This document shows, one piece after another, positions 26,679-36,439 of a DNA stretch of 64,000 bases. The DNA is taken from NCBI GenBank assembly GCA_964472785.1, contig CAYYMH010000020.1, forward strand, positions 1 through 64,000, read 5' to 3'. Origin of the DNA: CAYYMH01 sp964472785 (GTDB lineage Bacteria > Zhuqueibacterota > Zhuqueibacteria > Thermofontimicrobiales > Thermofontimicrobiaceae). The first letter of the stretch is position 1; each line of letters opens with the position of its first letter. The notes below the pieces were generated by a model, which saw only the letters and a list, made by a program, of their open reading frames with translations, made no database searches and had not been told where the DNA came from. Made by a program: the position numbers and the translations under genes.

Positions 26679-27554
26679 GTGGAAAATTATCAAAAATCTG
26701 ATAAGTTAACCGAAGGTAAAACAAAAGTGATCTGGAAAGTTAAAAACCATCCCGATCTGATCATCATTGAAAACAAATCAGACATCACTGCATTCGATGA
26801 TCCGAAGTTTACTAAGCAGTTTGAACGGAAAGCACAGTATGCGACCACAACGACGTGCAAAGTTTTTGAATTGTTGAAAAAAGCAGATATTCCGGTTGCC
26901 TATGTGGAACAACTTTCGGAGACCGAGTTTTTAGCGCCCAAATGTGAAATGATCCCGTTGGAAGTCGTCGGCAGGCGCTACGCTGTCGGAAGTTATTTGA
27001 AAAGACGTCCTGACTTCAAAAAACCTGAAGGAGAACCTCCGCACCGATTTGAGAATCTCTACACCGAATTTTTCCTCAAGACAACAAAAGGACAATTGAT
27101 CAATAGCAGCGGGAAAACCGTTATCAGCGGTTTGGACGCCAAAAAAGGAGAGGAAGACCCGCTCATCGCCAATCCTGAGGCGGATGAATGGAAATTGTTA
27201 CATCCGAAAAAGCCGGCTGCCGAGGCGGACTTGAATAAGCCGGTAAAAAAATCTGATGTGCTGAATGATGAAATTTCCGTTGACGCAATGCGGCACATTT
27301 TAATCGACACTTTTTTAGCGCTTGAAAATGCGTGGTGGAAAACGCACAAATTCCGCTTAATTGACATGAAAATCGAGTTCGGTATTTCCACGAAAAATGA
27401 ACTGCTGGTGGCTGACGTGATCGATAATGATAGCTGGCGGCTTCGTGATCAGAACTGGCATGAGTTGAGCAAAGAAGCATTTCGTCAGGGCGAAGAAATG
27501 GATGAAGTCGAAAAGAAGTACGGAACCGTGGCAGAGCTGGTAAAAAAATTATAA
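26679..27554 (+). CDS. purC: Phosphoribosylaminoimidazole-succinocarboxamide synthase
   Basis: SAICAR synthase joins aspartate to CAIR in purine synthesis. The 291-residue protein starts with SDKLTEGKTKVIWKV (the family's EGKTKxxW strand), has IPLEVVGRRYAVGSY where E. coli has VRN-AAGS, and near the C-terminus VADVIDNDSWRL (family D-ExxxPDSxR region). It reads from GTG at 26679, preceded by GAGGAG. The region around residues 150-200 is longer than in E. coli PurC (237 residues), as in several other bacterial forms. No other pur gene is nearby. Confidence 0.88.
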   Translation: MENYQKSDKLTEGKTKVIWKVKNHPDLIIIENKSDITAFDDPKFTKQFERKAQYATTTTCKVFELLKKADIPVAYVEQLSETEFLAPKCEMIPLEVVGRRYAVGSYLKRRPDFKKPEGEPPHRFENLYTEFFLKTTKGQLINSSGKTVISGLDAKKGEEDPLIANPEADEWKLLHPKKPAAEADLNKPVKKSDVLNDEISVDAMRHILIDTFLALENAWWKTHKFRLIDMKIEFGISTKNELLVADVIDNDSWRLRDQNWHELSKEAFRQGEEMDEVEKKYGTVAELVKKL

Positions 27555-27561
27555 TACTAAT

Positions 27562-27589
27562 GTAGGGAATGCAAATTTGCATTCCCTAC
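27562..27589. repeat. Perfect 28-bp palindrome after purC
   Basis: GTAGGGAATGCAAA and TTTGCATTCCCTAC are exact reverse complements with no loop. It sits eight bases after the purC stop and may terminate transcription. It belongs with the GTAG-bounded palindromes at 304, 30216 and 50503. Confidence 0.85.
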
Positions 27590-27650
27590 CTTCCAAAAAT
27601 ATTTTTATTGTTCAAATTATATTTGTATGTAATTTGATGACTCAATTGAT

Positions 27651-30086
27651 CTAAAATTCAATCGCCAATCCGCCCACCGGAAAGACCTTCCACTGCAAAA
27701 TTTCATCAACCGTGCCGTCATCCTGATAAGAATAGCTCCAAATATTATCCCGACCGTAAACATTCATTAAATCAAAGTATGTCACAATATTCCACCCTTT
27801 AAACATAAACCGCCGGTCGATCCGCAAGTCGAGCCGGTGATAGGACGGGTATCGGTGTATATTTTGCAAAACAGTCTCGTCGGTAACCCAGCGATTAAGA
27901 TTCGCGTAATAGACCGGTTTTGTGTACGGTCTGCCACCCAGATAGCGCCAGCGAATGCTAAAATCCATCTGATCTGCAAAAGGCAGCATCCAGGCGAAAA
28001 TATTGTATAACGTGTTTGCTTTTAATTTAGCGTACCAGTCGTACTTTCGAAAATCGAACCGGTATCCATTAATAAAAGTGAAGATATGGCGGTAATCATA
28101 GTCCCAATTGAAATATTCATCAAATCTGGGATCAAATCCTTTGGCAATTGAATAGGCATAACTCAGCGTAAAAAAGTAATTGTTCATCATCTTTTTTTGC
28201 ACAAAAACTTCCACACCCCGTGCATAACCTTTTCCTTCATTCACCAATTTACCTTCAGACCGGTCAAACGGATCCGGGGTTGTCCAGGAATATGCAAGCG
28301 GGATATTGCGGTAATCCTTGTAAAACAATTCCACAGTTCCTCGCATATCCTCGCGAAACAACCGCTCGATCCCGAAAACGACCTGGCGGGTACGCTTGTA
28401 TTCTAAATTCGAGTTATCCGGATGGGCGGTCAATTGGACATAAGCCGGAGATTGAGATTGTTGTCCGATAGCTAAATTTAGCGATGTCTTTTTATTTAAA
28501 TTGTACGACAGTCCGAGTCGTGGATCAATGGCTTTTTCCCGGATGTAATGCATATAATCCAACCGAATACCGGCAGTAATTTCCAGACGCGGAATCGGAT
28601 AAATCTTCGTCTGCCCGTAAAGTGCAAGTTTATAAGTATCCTCTTTTTGCTTAGCGATCCACTCAGGGTACGTCTGCTTGATTCCTAAAATCGTATCAGG
28701 GTCCGCCTCAACATCATAAATAAAAAGCGTGTCCGGATCTGACCACTGATCATGATTGAACGTCAATCCTTTTAACGCTAAACCAAAATCCAGTTCAACT
28801 TTTCTCGTTGGTAATAACGTTATATCATATTTCACAGCACGTTCGATTTCTGTAGAGATATTTGTATAATATGGATCATCGTTATTATCATAAACGTATT
28901 GATCCCAGTGATTTAATGTTTGATAAAGTGTCAATTCAGACATGCCGAGGTCACCAAACAAGCTTTGCAACGTCCCACCAAAAGCGTATTGATGACTCAA
29001 CGAACGGACATTTTCCGCTCCCCGTTCGTATCCGCTGTCGCCTTCTTCTTCTTCATCTTCAATGTGGATTTTGTCGTCACCGTAAATTCCGTTGATGATC
29101 AACTTGTTTTTAGTATTCAGATCGTATGTGGCTTTGCCCTGCAAACTGTAATATTTTGGCACTGCTGTCAAACCAGTGGAAGAAATGATCAAATCAAGAA
29201 AGCTCTTTCTCGCACTTAAAATCCAGGCACCTTTGCCACCTCCAATCGGGCCTTCTGCCATGGCGCCGGCGCCAGCCATACCCAAATTCAAGTGACCATC
29301 GTATTCTTCCCTGTTCCCTTCTCTCAGCGAGATGTCCATCACCGACGACGCTTTGTCGCCGTAACGCACCGGAAAGGCTCCGGCATAAAAATCAACTCGT
29401 CGAATCATGTAAGGATTGACCATATTCATGGGGCCGCCGCCAGTGCCCTGATAGCCGAAATGGTTCGGATTGGGAATTTCGATATTATCCATTACAAACA
29501 AATTTTCACCGGGCATCCCGCCGCGTACGATAATCTCATTCTGCTGATCCGATCCGGAGACAACGGACGGCAGTGCCTGAACCACACGCTGTACATCCTC
29601 TGCGCTCCCGGGATCGGAACGGATTTCCTCAAAATCCATGCTGCGGTTGCTCACTACTGCATCCTTTGCTTCATGAAAATATCCTGCAGTCACGACGACG
29701 CCTTCGCCTTCCAGCACGGTCGGTTTTAGTTCAATTTTTAAATAGGTTTTCCGCAAAGGATTCACAACCACGTTGGAGACAATCCGGTCTTCATAACCCA
29801 TCATTCGAATTTGAAGATTATATGATCCGGCAGGCACATTTTCGATCACAAAATTGCCGTCATAATCAGCTGCTGCGCCCATTTCTGTTCCGACAATTAA
29901 CACGTTCACAGCCGGTAACGGACTTTGCGTGGTTTCGTCAACCACCTTTCCTTTAATGGTTCCTTTGTATGTGCCAGATTTTTCTTCCGATTGGGTATAA
30001 ATATTGGAATGAAACAAAAATAGAATGATTAGAATTGAAAGATAATACCTCTTTGCATGTGCCACTAACCAATTTCGCATCAGCAT
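27651..30086 (-). CDS. TonB-dependent outer-membrane receptor with carboxypeptidase-regulatory N-domain
   Basis: The 811-residue protein has a signal sequence (YYLSILIILFLFHSNIYTQ), then a CarboxypepD_reg-like beta domain (GTIKGKVVDETTQSPLPAVN, about residues 40-115), then a plug (VVQALPSVVSGSD; IIVRGGMPGENLFVMDNIEI) and a 22-stranded barrel ending in VFPVGGLAIEF. No FecR/sigma partner or SusD-like gene is next to it, so it is not a standard SusCD pair. The ligand is unknown. Two ATG codons fit the GGAGG ribosome site (30086 and 30080). The 5' gap of about 300 bases to the divergent pdh operon holds a palindrome. Confidence 0.9.
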   Translation of the reverse strand: MLMRNWLVAHAKRYYLSILIILFLFHSNIYTQSEEKSGTYKGTIKGKVVDETTQSPLPAVNVLIVGTEMGAAADYDGNFVIENVPAGSYNLQIRMMGYEDRIVSNVVVNPLRKTYLKIELKPTVLEGEGVVVTAGYFHEAKDAVVSNRSMDFEEIRSDPGSAEDVQRVVQALPSVVSGSDQQNEIIVRGGMPGENLFVMDNIEIPNPNHFGYQGTGGGPMNMVNPYMIRRVDFYAGAFPVRYGDKASSVMDISLREGNREEYDGHLNLGMAGAGAMAEGPIGGGKGAWILSARKSFLDLIISSTGLTAVPKYYSLQGKATYDLNTKNKLIINGIYGDDKIHIEDEEEEGDSGYERGAENVRSLSHQYAFGGTLQSLFGDLGMSELTLYQTLNHWDQYVYDNNDDPYYTNISTEIERAVKYDITLLPTRKVELDFGLALKGLTFNHDQWSDPDTLFIYDVEADPDTILGIKQTYPEWIAKQKEDTYKLALYGQTKIYPIPRLEITAGIRLDYMHYIREKAIDPRLGLSYNLNKKTSLNLAIGQQSQSPAYVQLTAHPDNSNLEYKRTRQVVFGIERLFREDMRGTVELFYKDYRNIPLAYSWTTPDPFDRSEGKLVNEGKGYARGVEVFVQKKMMNNYFFTLSYAYSIAKGFDPRFDEYFNWDYDYRHIFTFINGYRFDFRKYDWYAKLKANTLYNIFAWMLPFADQMDFSIRWRYLGGRPYTKPVYYANLNRWVTDETVLQNIHRYPSYHRLDLRIDRRFMFKGWNIVTYFDLMNVYGRDNIWSYSYQDDGTVDEILQWKVFPVGGLAIEF

Positions 30087-30215
30087 ACAACCTCCGGAGA
30101 TTCTTATCAATTAATTGATTAATTTACCGCTTTAACGAAATTTGGTAGTTCTGGTTTCATTAATTTTCTAATTAATAATATCAACGACCAGTTGGATCAT
30201 TGTTTTTTTTAGACC

Positions 30216-30243
30216 GTAGGGGATGCACATGTGCATCCCTATG
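30216..30243. repeat. Palindrome GTAGGGGATGCACATGTGCATCCC in the TonB/pdh gap
   Basis: The central ten-base arms GGGATGCACA and TGTGCATCCC are perfect. The same sequence, including the preceding ACCGTAGG, recurs at 50503-50530. Apart from this I see nothing gene-like in 30087-30393. Confidence 0.8.
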
Positions 30244-30393
30244 CTGATATTTTCTACTGATCTTTCATATTAAGACTATTTGAATTGACAACAAAAATGT
30301 ATTTTGTGAATCAAATAAAAATCTTAGCAATCTAATATGACAGTAAAATTCTGAAATATCAGTTAATTTAAACTTGATAATTAGGGAGTTATC

Positions 30394-31452
30394 ATGAAAC
30401 AAGAAACGATTCAAATATTAAATGAAAACGGGACAGCAGGCGATAAAAAAATAAGCGGTATTAACGAAAAATTGACGATGAAAATGTACCGACTTATGAA
30501 TTTGACGCGTCTGTGGAACGAGAAAGCGTTAAGCCTTCAACGACAGGGACGTATGGGAACGCTGGCTTCAGTTCGCGGGCAGGAAGCGTCCAATATCGGG
30601 ATGGCGCTGCCATTGCAGGAAAGTGACTGGTTTGTGCCGGCTTTCCGTGAATATGGCAGCTTGTTTACACAGGGCTTATCACTTGTTGACCAATATCGCT
30701 ACTGGGGCGGTGATGAAAGAGGTGGTAACATTCCGGACAAATTGAATATCACCCCTACTTGCATTACCATTGGCGCACATCTGCTGCACGCAGCAGGTAT
30801 CGCACACGCCGCAAAAATTAAAGGCGAAAAAATCATGGTACTATCTTCTTCCGGTGATGGTTCGACCTCACAGGGAGATTTTCACGAAGCGTTAAATTGG
30901 GCAGGTGTTTTTAAATTACCAGTTGTTTTTGTCATTCAAAACAACCACTGGGCAATCTCGCTGCCTGTGGAAAAACAGACCGCAACGAAAACCCTGGCGG
31001 AAAAAGCTTCGGCTTACGCTATTGACGGAATTCGTGTAGATGGCAATGATGTTTTTGCTGTTTATCAAACCATAAAAAAATATGCGGACAGAGCACGTGA
31101 TGAGCATAAGCCAGCGCTCATTGAATTAGTGACGTACCGCATGGGCGACCACACAACGGCTGATGACGCCACACGATACCGAAAACCTGAAATTATGAAA
31201 GAATGGGAGAAAAAGGATCCCATTGAGCGGTTGAAGAAGTATTTAATGAATAAGCATAATTGGAATGAGAAAAAGGATACAGCATTAATTGAAGAATTGA
31301 CAAAAGAATTGGATCAGGCTGTTAAAGAATATGAAAATGCAGATCAGAACGATCCATCGAGTATGTTTCAATATATGTACAGCGAAATGCCCTGGCATCT
31401 CAAAGAGCAGATGGAAGAAGTCAGGGAATTTAGCAAGCAAGGAGGTCAATAA
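30394..31452 (+). CDS. pdhA: 2-oxoacid (pyruvate/branched-chain) dehydrogenase E1 component, alpha subunit
   Basis: The 352-residue thiamine enzyme subunit binds TPP through GDGSTSQGDFHEALNW (GDG at 154-156) and NN at 183-184, and carries the conserved EYRMGDH-like VTYRMGDHTTADDATRYR loop with phosphorylation-site homology. FREYGSLF is the usual E1 alpha N-terminal motif. It forms a heterotetramer with the beta subunit, whose start overlaps the stop by one base. Gene order alpha-beta-E2-E3 matches Gram-positive-type PDH/BCKDH. Whether pyruvate or branched-chain acids are the main substrate cannot be decided from sequence. Confidence 0.92.
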   Translation: MKQETIQILNENGTAGDKKISGINEKLTMKMYRLMNLTRLWNEKALSLQRQGRMGTLASVRGQEASNIGMALPLQESDWFVPAFREYGSLFTQGLSLVDQYRYWGGDERGGNIPDKLNITPTCITIGAHLLHAAGIAHAAKIKGEKIMVLSSSGDGSTSQGDFHEALNWAGVFKLPVVFVIQNNHWAISLPVEKQTATKTLAEKASAYAIDGIRVDGNDVFAVYQTIKKYADRARDEHKPALIELVTYRMGDHTTADDATRYRKPEIMKEWEKKDPIERLKKYLMNKHNWNEKKDTALIEELTKELDQAVKEYENADQNDPSSMFQYMYSEMPWHLKEQMEEVREFSKQGGQ

Positions 31453-32429
31453 TGGCAAAGAAATCATTGATTCAGGCTATAAATGATGCTCTGCATCAAA
31501 AAATGGAAGAAGACAAAACAGTTGTCGTATTAGGCGAAGATGTCGGCGTTGACGGTGGTGTGTTTCGCGCAACTGTTGATTTAATTGATAAATTCGGTGA
31601 AGATCGTGTAATCGATACACCGCTGGCGGAATCCTCGATTATCGGCACCAGTATCGGAATGGCGATGAACGGTTTGAAACCGGTCGCCGAAATTCAGTTT
31701 ATGGGATTTGTATTCCAGGGATTTGATCAAATTGTAGATCACGTCGCCCGACTTCGTCACCGGAGCCAGGGTAAATATAATATGCAAATGGTGGTGCGTA
31801 TGCCTTACGGCGCCGGGGTTCGCGCTTTAGAACATCATTCTGAAAGCACCGAGGCGCTTTTTGCTCACACGCCGGGACTAAAGGTTGTCATTCCTTCCAA
31901 TCCGGTCGATGCGAAAGGTTTATTGATTTCAGCAATTGAAGATCCCGATCCGGTGATTTTTCTTGAACCGAAACGCATCTATCGCTGGAAAAAAGTTGAG
32001 GTGCCTGACGAAATTTATCGCACGCCAATCGGGAAAGCTGATGTACTGAAAGAGGGACAGGACGTCACAATATTAGCCTATGGTGGCATGGTTCCAATAA
32101 TTCAGGACGCGGCAGAACATGTCGGTAAAGAAGGCGTGGACGCAGAAGTGATTGATTTGCGAACCATTTTGCCCTGGGATATGGAAGCTGTAACCAAGTC
32201 AGTTGAAAAAACCGGACGGTTGGTAATTGTACACGAAGCACCCAGGTCTTTTGGCGTCGGAGCAGAAATTGCCGCCACTGTGGCTGAAAAAAACATTTTG
32301 CATCTGTTAGCGCCGATTGCCAGAGTAACCGGATATGATATTGTACCGCCTCTGGCAAAATTAGAGAATCAAAATTATCCGAATTCTGAAAAAGTTGTCA
32401 GAGCAATACATAAAACAATGGAGTTTTAG
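31452..32429 (+). CDS. pdhB: 2-oxoacid dehydrogenase E1 component, beta subunit
   Basis: The 325-residue partner of the upstream E1 alpha. It has VVLGEDVGVDGGVFRAT, then DTPLAESSIIGTSIGMAMNG, with the glutamate that activates TPP, then EIQFMGFVFQGFDQIV and a transketolase C-domain ending in NSEKVVRAIH. GGAGG precedes its ATG within the end of the alpha gene, and the two genes share one base (TAATG), implying coupled translation. Confidence 0.93.
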   Translation: MAKKSLIQAINDALHQKMEEDKTVVVLGEDVGVDGGVFRATVDLIDKFGEDRVIDTPLAESSIIGTSIGMAMNGLKPVAEIQFMGFVFQGFDQIVDHVARLRHRSQGKYNMQMVVRMPYGAGVRALEHHSESTEALFAHTPGLKVVIPSNPVDAKGLLISAIEDPDPVIFLEPKRIYRWKKVEVPDEIYRTPIGKADVLKEGQDVTILAYGGMVPIIQDAAEHVGKEGVDAEVIDLRTILPWDMEAVTKSVEKTGRLVIVHEAPRSFGVGAEIAATVAEKNILHLLAPIARVTGYDIVPPLAKLENQNYPNSEKVVRAIHKTMEF

Positions 32430-32431
32430 TC

Positions 32432-33703
32432 ATGAGATATACATTTCGACTACCTGATGTCGGTGAAGGCATTCATGAAGCCGAGCTTGTAAGCTACGAA
32501 GTGAATGTCGGTGATGAAGTCAAAGCCGATGAAATTATCGTAAAAGTTGAGACAGATAAAGCTGTTGTGACATTGCCATCACCGGTGGACGGAAAAATTT
32601 TGGAATTACCGCACGACACAGGTGATGTGATAAATGTAGGTGATCCGGTGGTGATACTTGAAACAGATGCCGCCGTAGCTGAAGAAGCAGAGGAAAAAGT
32701 TGAAGAAGAAACGACGGTATCGAAAAAGCAAGAACCAGAAAAAGCAGAACCAGAAAAAGCAGAAGTTGAACAACCTGTTCCAGCGAAACGCGTTTTAGCA
32801 ACTCCGCACACGCGACATTTAGCTCGTGAACTGGGTGTTGATATAAATACGATTAAAGGAAGCGGACACAACGGTAGAATCACTGACGATGATGTTCGCA
32901 AAGCCGCGAAAGAAAAACCAGCGGCAGCTCCGAAAATACCGAGAGCGGCTGCAGTGGATCATGAAGCATCAACTGTCGGATTTGATTTTGACAAATATGG
33001 TCCGACAAAGAGAGAACCGCTAAAAGGCATCCGGAAACGGATCGCTGAAGTAATGGTACGTTCATTTTCGACTATTCCGCATGTATCTCACACGGATGAA
33101 GCAGATGTGACTGACTTGTTCGAAGTCGTCAAACGGCAAAAACCGAAAGCTGAAGAGCGGGGAATTCGTCTCACAGTCACCGCATTCGTAGTAAAAGCCG
33201 TTGTCTCTGCCTTAAAGCAATATCCGGTAGTGAACAGCTCTTTGGATGAGGAAAGCGGTGATATTGTTTACAAAGATTACTTTAATATCGGAATCGCTGT
33301 TGACACGGAACAGGGCTTAATTGTTCCGGTGGTCAAAAAGGCAGATCAAAAAAGCATTATGCAAATTGCCGAAGACATCCAGGGATTAGCTGAAAAAGCG
33401 CGCAACCGGGAAATCGAATTGGAAGACTTGCGTGGCGGAACCTTCAGCATCACCAACATCGGCAGCATCGGCGGCGAGCATGCTACACCGATTGTGAATC
33501 ATCCGGAGTTAGCAATTTTGGCGACAATGTCCGCTCGTCAAAAGCCGGTAGTGAAAGACGATCAAATTATGATCCGGCGCATGATGCCGTTGATTATTTC
33601 ATTTGACCATCGTCTTTTGGATGGCGCTTTGGTCGCGCGATTTATGAACCATATCAAAGCGTTGCTCGAAGATCCGATGCAGATGCTGGTGGATGTCATA
33701 TAA
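32432..33703 (+). CDS. pdhC: Dihydrolipoamide acyltransferase E2 component
   Basis: The 423-residue protein has one N-terminal lipoyl domain with the acceptor Lys43 in ETDKAVVT, a linker rich in Glu, Lys and Pro (about 88-122), a peripheral subunit-binding domain (ATPHTRHLARELGVD, about 127-165) and a catalytic domain. The active site is SFDHRLLDG with His393 and Asp397. The single lipoyl domain matches Gram-positive-like or branched-chain E2. It begins two bases after the E1 beta stop. Confidence 0.93.
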   Translation: MRYTFRLPDVGEGIHEAELVSYEVNVGDEVKADEIIVKVETDKAVVTLPSPVDGKILELPHDTGDVINVGDPVVILETDAAVAEEAEEKVEEETTVSKKQEPEKAEPEKAEVEQPVPAKRVLATPHTRHLARELGVDINTIKGSGHNGRITDDDVRKAAKEKPAAAPKIPRAAAVDHEASTVGFDFDKYGPTKREPLKGIRKRIAEVMVRSFSTIPHVSHTDEADVTDLFEVVKRQKPKAEERGIRLTVTAFVVKAVVSALKQYPVVNSSLDEESGDIVYKDYFNIGIAVDTEQGLIVPVVKKADQKSIMQIAEDIQGLAEKARNREIELEDLRGGTFSITNIGSIGGEHATPIVNHPELAILATMSARQKPVVKDDQIMIRRMMPLIISFDHRLLDGALVARFMNHIKALLEDPMQMLVDVI

Positions 33704-33811
33704 AATAAAAATGAAAATTATGTGATTTGGCTCGATAGAATATTAGCGGAACTTTTTGGCTCAAAATCTATCTGCAAGTCCAATCACTGATGAAATAAAG
33801 GGAGATTTGTT

Positions 33812-35239
33812 ATGGTCGTGGGAGATTTTACACAAAGTGTTGAAACAGTAGTTATCGGTGCCGGACCCGGCGGTTACGTTGCAGCTATTCGTGCCGCACA
33901 GTTGGGGCAAGAAGTGGTGCTGATCGAAAAAGAACTCCTTGGCGGTGTCTGTTTAAACTGGGGCTGTATTCCGTCAAAAGCAATGATCGAAGCCTCGGGG
34001 CTCAAGTACCATGTTGAAAACGCGAATAAAATGGGTATTATGGCAAAAGATGTTTCGGTGGATTTGGATAAATTACATGAGTGGAAAGACGGTGTAGTAA
34101 CAAAATTGCGTGGCGGAATCAAATCATTGTTGAAAAAAAACGGAATTGAAGTGATCGAAGGCAATGCAGCGTTTACAGAGCCGGGAAAACTAATGGTTGA
34201 TACCAAAGAAGCATTACAGCGTTTTGAATATAAAAATGTTATCATCGCCACAGGTTCAACACCGATCGAAATTCCGGGGGCAAAATTTGATCACAAAGTA
34301 GTGATTGATTCTACGGATGCACTGGGACTGAAGGAAGTACCCACACACCTCGTCGTGATAGGGGCCGGATCTGTGGGTATCGAATTAGGGACGGTTTACC
34401 GCAAATTAGGAGCTGAAGTCACCATTCTTGAATTATCCGAAGAATTGCTGCCCACTATCGAACCGGAAATTACGTCTGTTCTCTCCAAAGCGTTGAAAAA
34501 AATCGGCGTCAATTTAAAGCTTGGCGTAAAAGTCGGAAATGTTGACGTTAAAGATAAAACCGGAAAAGTGATCTATACGGAAAACGGAGAGCAAAAGACC
34601 ATTGATGCTGACAAAGTTTTAGTCGCCGTAGGCAGGTCACCCAACACAAAAGATCTGGGTTTAGACAAAATCGGATTAAAAACTGATGAGCGAGGATTCA
34701 TCGAGGTGAATAAAAAAATGCAAACCAGCGTCGAAGGCGTGTACGCGATCGGCGACATTGTTAAAGGCATGATGTTAGCGCATCGGGCATCGTACATGGG
34801 TAAAATTGCCGCTGAAGTGATTAGCGGCGAACCGGCAGCGTTCGATAATGTGGCGATTCCGGGAGTCATTTTTAGTGATCCGGAAATAGCCATCGTCGGG
34901 CTCACAGAGGCCGAAGCAAAAGAAAAAGGTTACCAGCTAAAAGCAGGCATGTTTCCCTTCCGCGCTCTGGGACGAGCAATGACGCTGGGAGAAGTGGACG
35001 GTGTAACCAAAGTAATCAGCGATGCAGAATCCGGGACCATATTGGGCGTCCATATCATCGGCCCGCACGCATCCGATTTAATTGCCGAGGGGGCATTAGC
35101 CGTTGAATCGGCTTCACATATTGATGATTTAACATTGACGATTCACGCCCATCCGACGTTAACCGAAGGAATTGGCGAAGCTGCCGACGATGTTGAACAC
35201 AAGGCAATTCACATTTTCAATCCAAAGGTGAATAAATAA
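33812..35239 (+). CDS. lpdA: Dihydrolipoyl dehydrogenase (E3)
   Basis: The 475-residue FAD enzyme reoxidises the lipoyl groups of the E2 subunit. Features are VVIGAGPGGYVAAIRAAQ (FAD fold, residues 13-30), the redox-active disulfide Cys47/Cys52 in GGVCLNWGCIPSK, an NAD-binding fold (VVIGAGSVGIELG), GVYAIGDIVKG, and the C-terminal HAHPTLTEGIGEA with the catalytic His/Glu pair. A purine-rich AGGGAGA precedes the ATG. It lies 108 bases after the E2 gene, so it may have its own expression control while still belonging to the operon. Confidence 0.95.
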   Translation: MVVGDFTQSVETVVIGAGPGGYVAAIRAAQLGQEVVLIEKELLGGVCLNWGCIPSKAMIEASGLKYHVENANKMGIMAKDVSVDLDKLHEWKDGVVTKLRGGIKSLLKKNGIEVIEGNAAFTEPGKLMVDTKEALQRFEYKNVIIATGSTPIEIPGAKFDHKVVIDSTDALGLKEVPTHLVVIGAGSVGIELGTVYRKLGAEVTILELSEELLPTIEPEITSVLSKALKKIGVNLKLGVKVGNVDVKDKTGKVIYTENGEQKTIDADKVLVAVGRSPNTKDLGLDKIGLKTDERGFIEVNKKMQTSVEGVYAIGDIVKGMMLAHRASYMGKIAAEVISGEPAAFDNVAIPGVIFSDPEIAIVGLTEAEAKEKGYQLKAGMFPFRALGRAMTLGEVDGVTKVISDAESGTILGVHIIGPHASDLIAEGALAVESASHIDDLTLTIHAHPTLTEGIGEAADDVEHKAIHIFNPKVNK

Positions 35240-35356
35240 ATGTCGCTGAAATTTACCTTCCGGATTTCATGCGTCAGCATTTTAAATAAAATTATGGACA
35301 CTTTAAGTTGCAATTCCGAAAAGCTGGTATTTTGGGAAATAAATAAGAAAAATGTA

Positions 35357-35505
35357 AACTGCTGAAGCAGTTAATCAATTGTTTTATCTTCTTTTAACAC
35401 CCAGATAAATCTGGGTGTTAATTCAACCCTCCTGTTGTACGATCACCCCGATCATCGGGGTGGAGTTATTAAAAAACAGGATATTAGAAACCGTTTCAAC
35501 GGTTT
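35357..35505. repeat. Cluster of four intergenic hairpins
   Basis: Four separate palindromes sit in 150 bases: AACTGCT/AGCAGTT (35357-35372), TTAACACCCAGAT/ATCTGGGTGTTAA (35394-35421, 13 bp perfect), CACCCCGAT/ATCGGGGTG (35444-35462) and AAACCGTT/AACGGTTT (35488-35505). The interval 35240-35580 between lpdA and the pirin gene holds no gene. This looks like a composite REP-type repeat, and it could also terminate the dehydrogenase operon. Confidence 0.8.
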
Positions 35506-35580
35506 ACCAACTTTAGGAGTTGCTCCCGACACTGTATTAAAATTCAAACTTTAGTCTTTATAAATAAACGAGTCGTTTCA

Positions 35581-36429
35581 ATGCAAAAAATCAGAAAAAT
35601 TAGAGAAATTATCACCGGCAATCCGGTGACCGAAGGTGCCGGCGTCAAACTGCACCGCGTATTCGGCTATTATGAAGAACCAAAATTCGATCCGTTTCTA
35701 CTGCTGGATGATTTTGGTTCGGATAATCCGGATGACTACTTAGCCGGATTTCCGTGGCATCCGCACCGGGGAATCGAAACCGTCACTTACATGCTCAATG
35801 GCGTGGTAGAACATGGCGATAGCATGGGAAACTCAGGTGTGATCCGATCCGGTGATGTGCAGTGGATGACAGCAGGCAACGGAATCGTTCATCAGGAAAT
35901 GCCAAAACGGGTGCAAGGACAGATGCGTGGCTTCCAGTTATGGGTCAATCTGCCCGCCACTCATAAAATGATGGATCCCCGCTATCGCGATGTCAAAAAA
36001 GATCAAATCCCGGAACTGTCGCCCGCGCCGGGAGTGCACATGAAAATTATCGCCGGACAGATGAACGGTGTGCAGGGACCAGTGAGAGACCTCGTTGTGA
36101 AAACCGAATATTATGATATCCACATCGAAGCTGATACTGAATACACGATGAAAGTGAACGAAAATTACACCGTGTTCGCCTATGTCGCTGATGGCAGCGG
36201 CTATTTTGATGTTGATGATAAATTAATCCACACTGGTCAGGTTGTCATTTTAGAAAATGGAAATGCAGTCAAAGTAAGAACGAAAAATGATGCAGTACAT
36301 TTTCTATTTGTTTCCGGGAAACCACTCAATGAACCCATCGCCTGGAAAGGACCGATCGTGATGAATACGGATGAAGAATTGCGGGTGGCATTTCAGGAAT
36401 ATCACGCCGGAACGTTCATTAAGTCGTGA
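35581..36429 (+). CDS. Pirin family protein
   Basis: The 282-residue bicupin has the pirin iron-binding pattern: FPWHPHRGIETVTYMLNG, with His residues of the first cupin, then VEHGDSMGNSG and GNGIVHQEMP with a further His/Glu. Some pirins are quercetinases, others regulate PDH E1 by binding it. Its position directly after a complete 2-oxoacid dehydrogenase operon recalls the reported control of pyruvate dehydrogenase E1 by Serratia pirin, but that link here is inference. It converges with a hypothetical gene, with ten bases between the stops. Confidence 0.88.
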   Translation: MQKIRKIREIITGNPVTEGAGVKLHRVFGYYEEPKFDPFLLLDDFGSDNPDDYLAGFPWHPHRGIETVTYMLNGVVEHGDSMGNSGVIRSGDVQWMTAGNGIVHQEMPKRVQGQMRGFQLWVNLPATHKMMDPRYRDVKKDQIPELSPAPGVHMKIIAGQMNGVQGPVRDLVVKTEYYDIHIEADTEYTMKVNENYTVFAYVADGSGYFDVDDKLIHTGQVVILENGNAVKVRTKNDAVHFLFVSGKPLNEPIAWKGPIVMNTDEELRVAFQEYHAGTFIKS

Positions 36430-36439
36430 ATTAAAAAAA

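Noticed and set aside
27651..30086. SusC-type receptor of a polysaccharide locus
   Set aside because: No SusD-like gene or glycoside hydrolase is adjacent.
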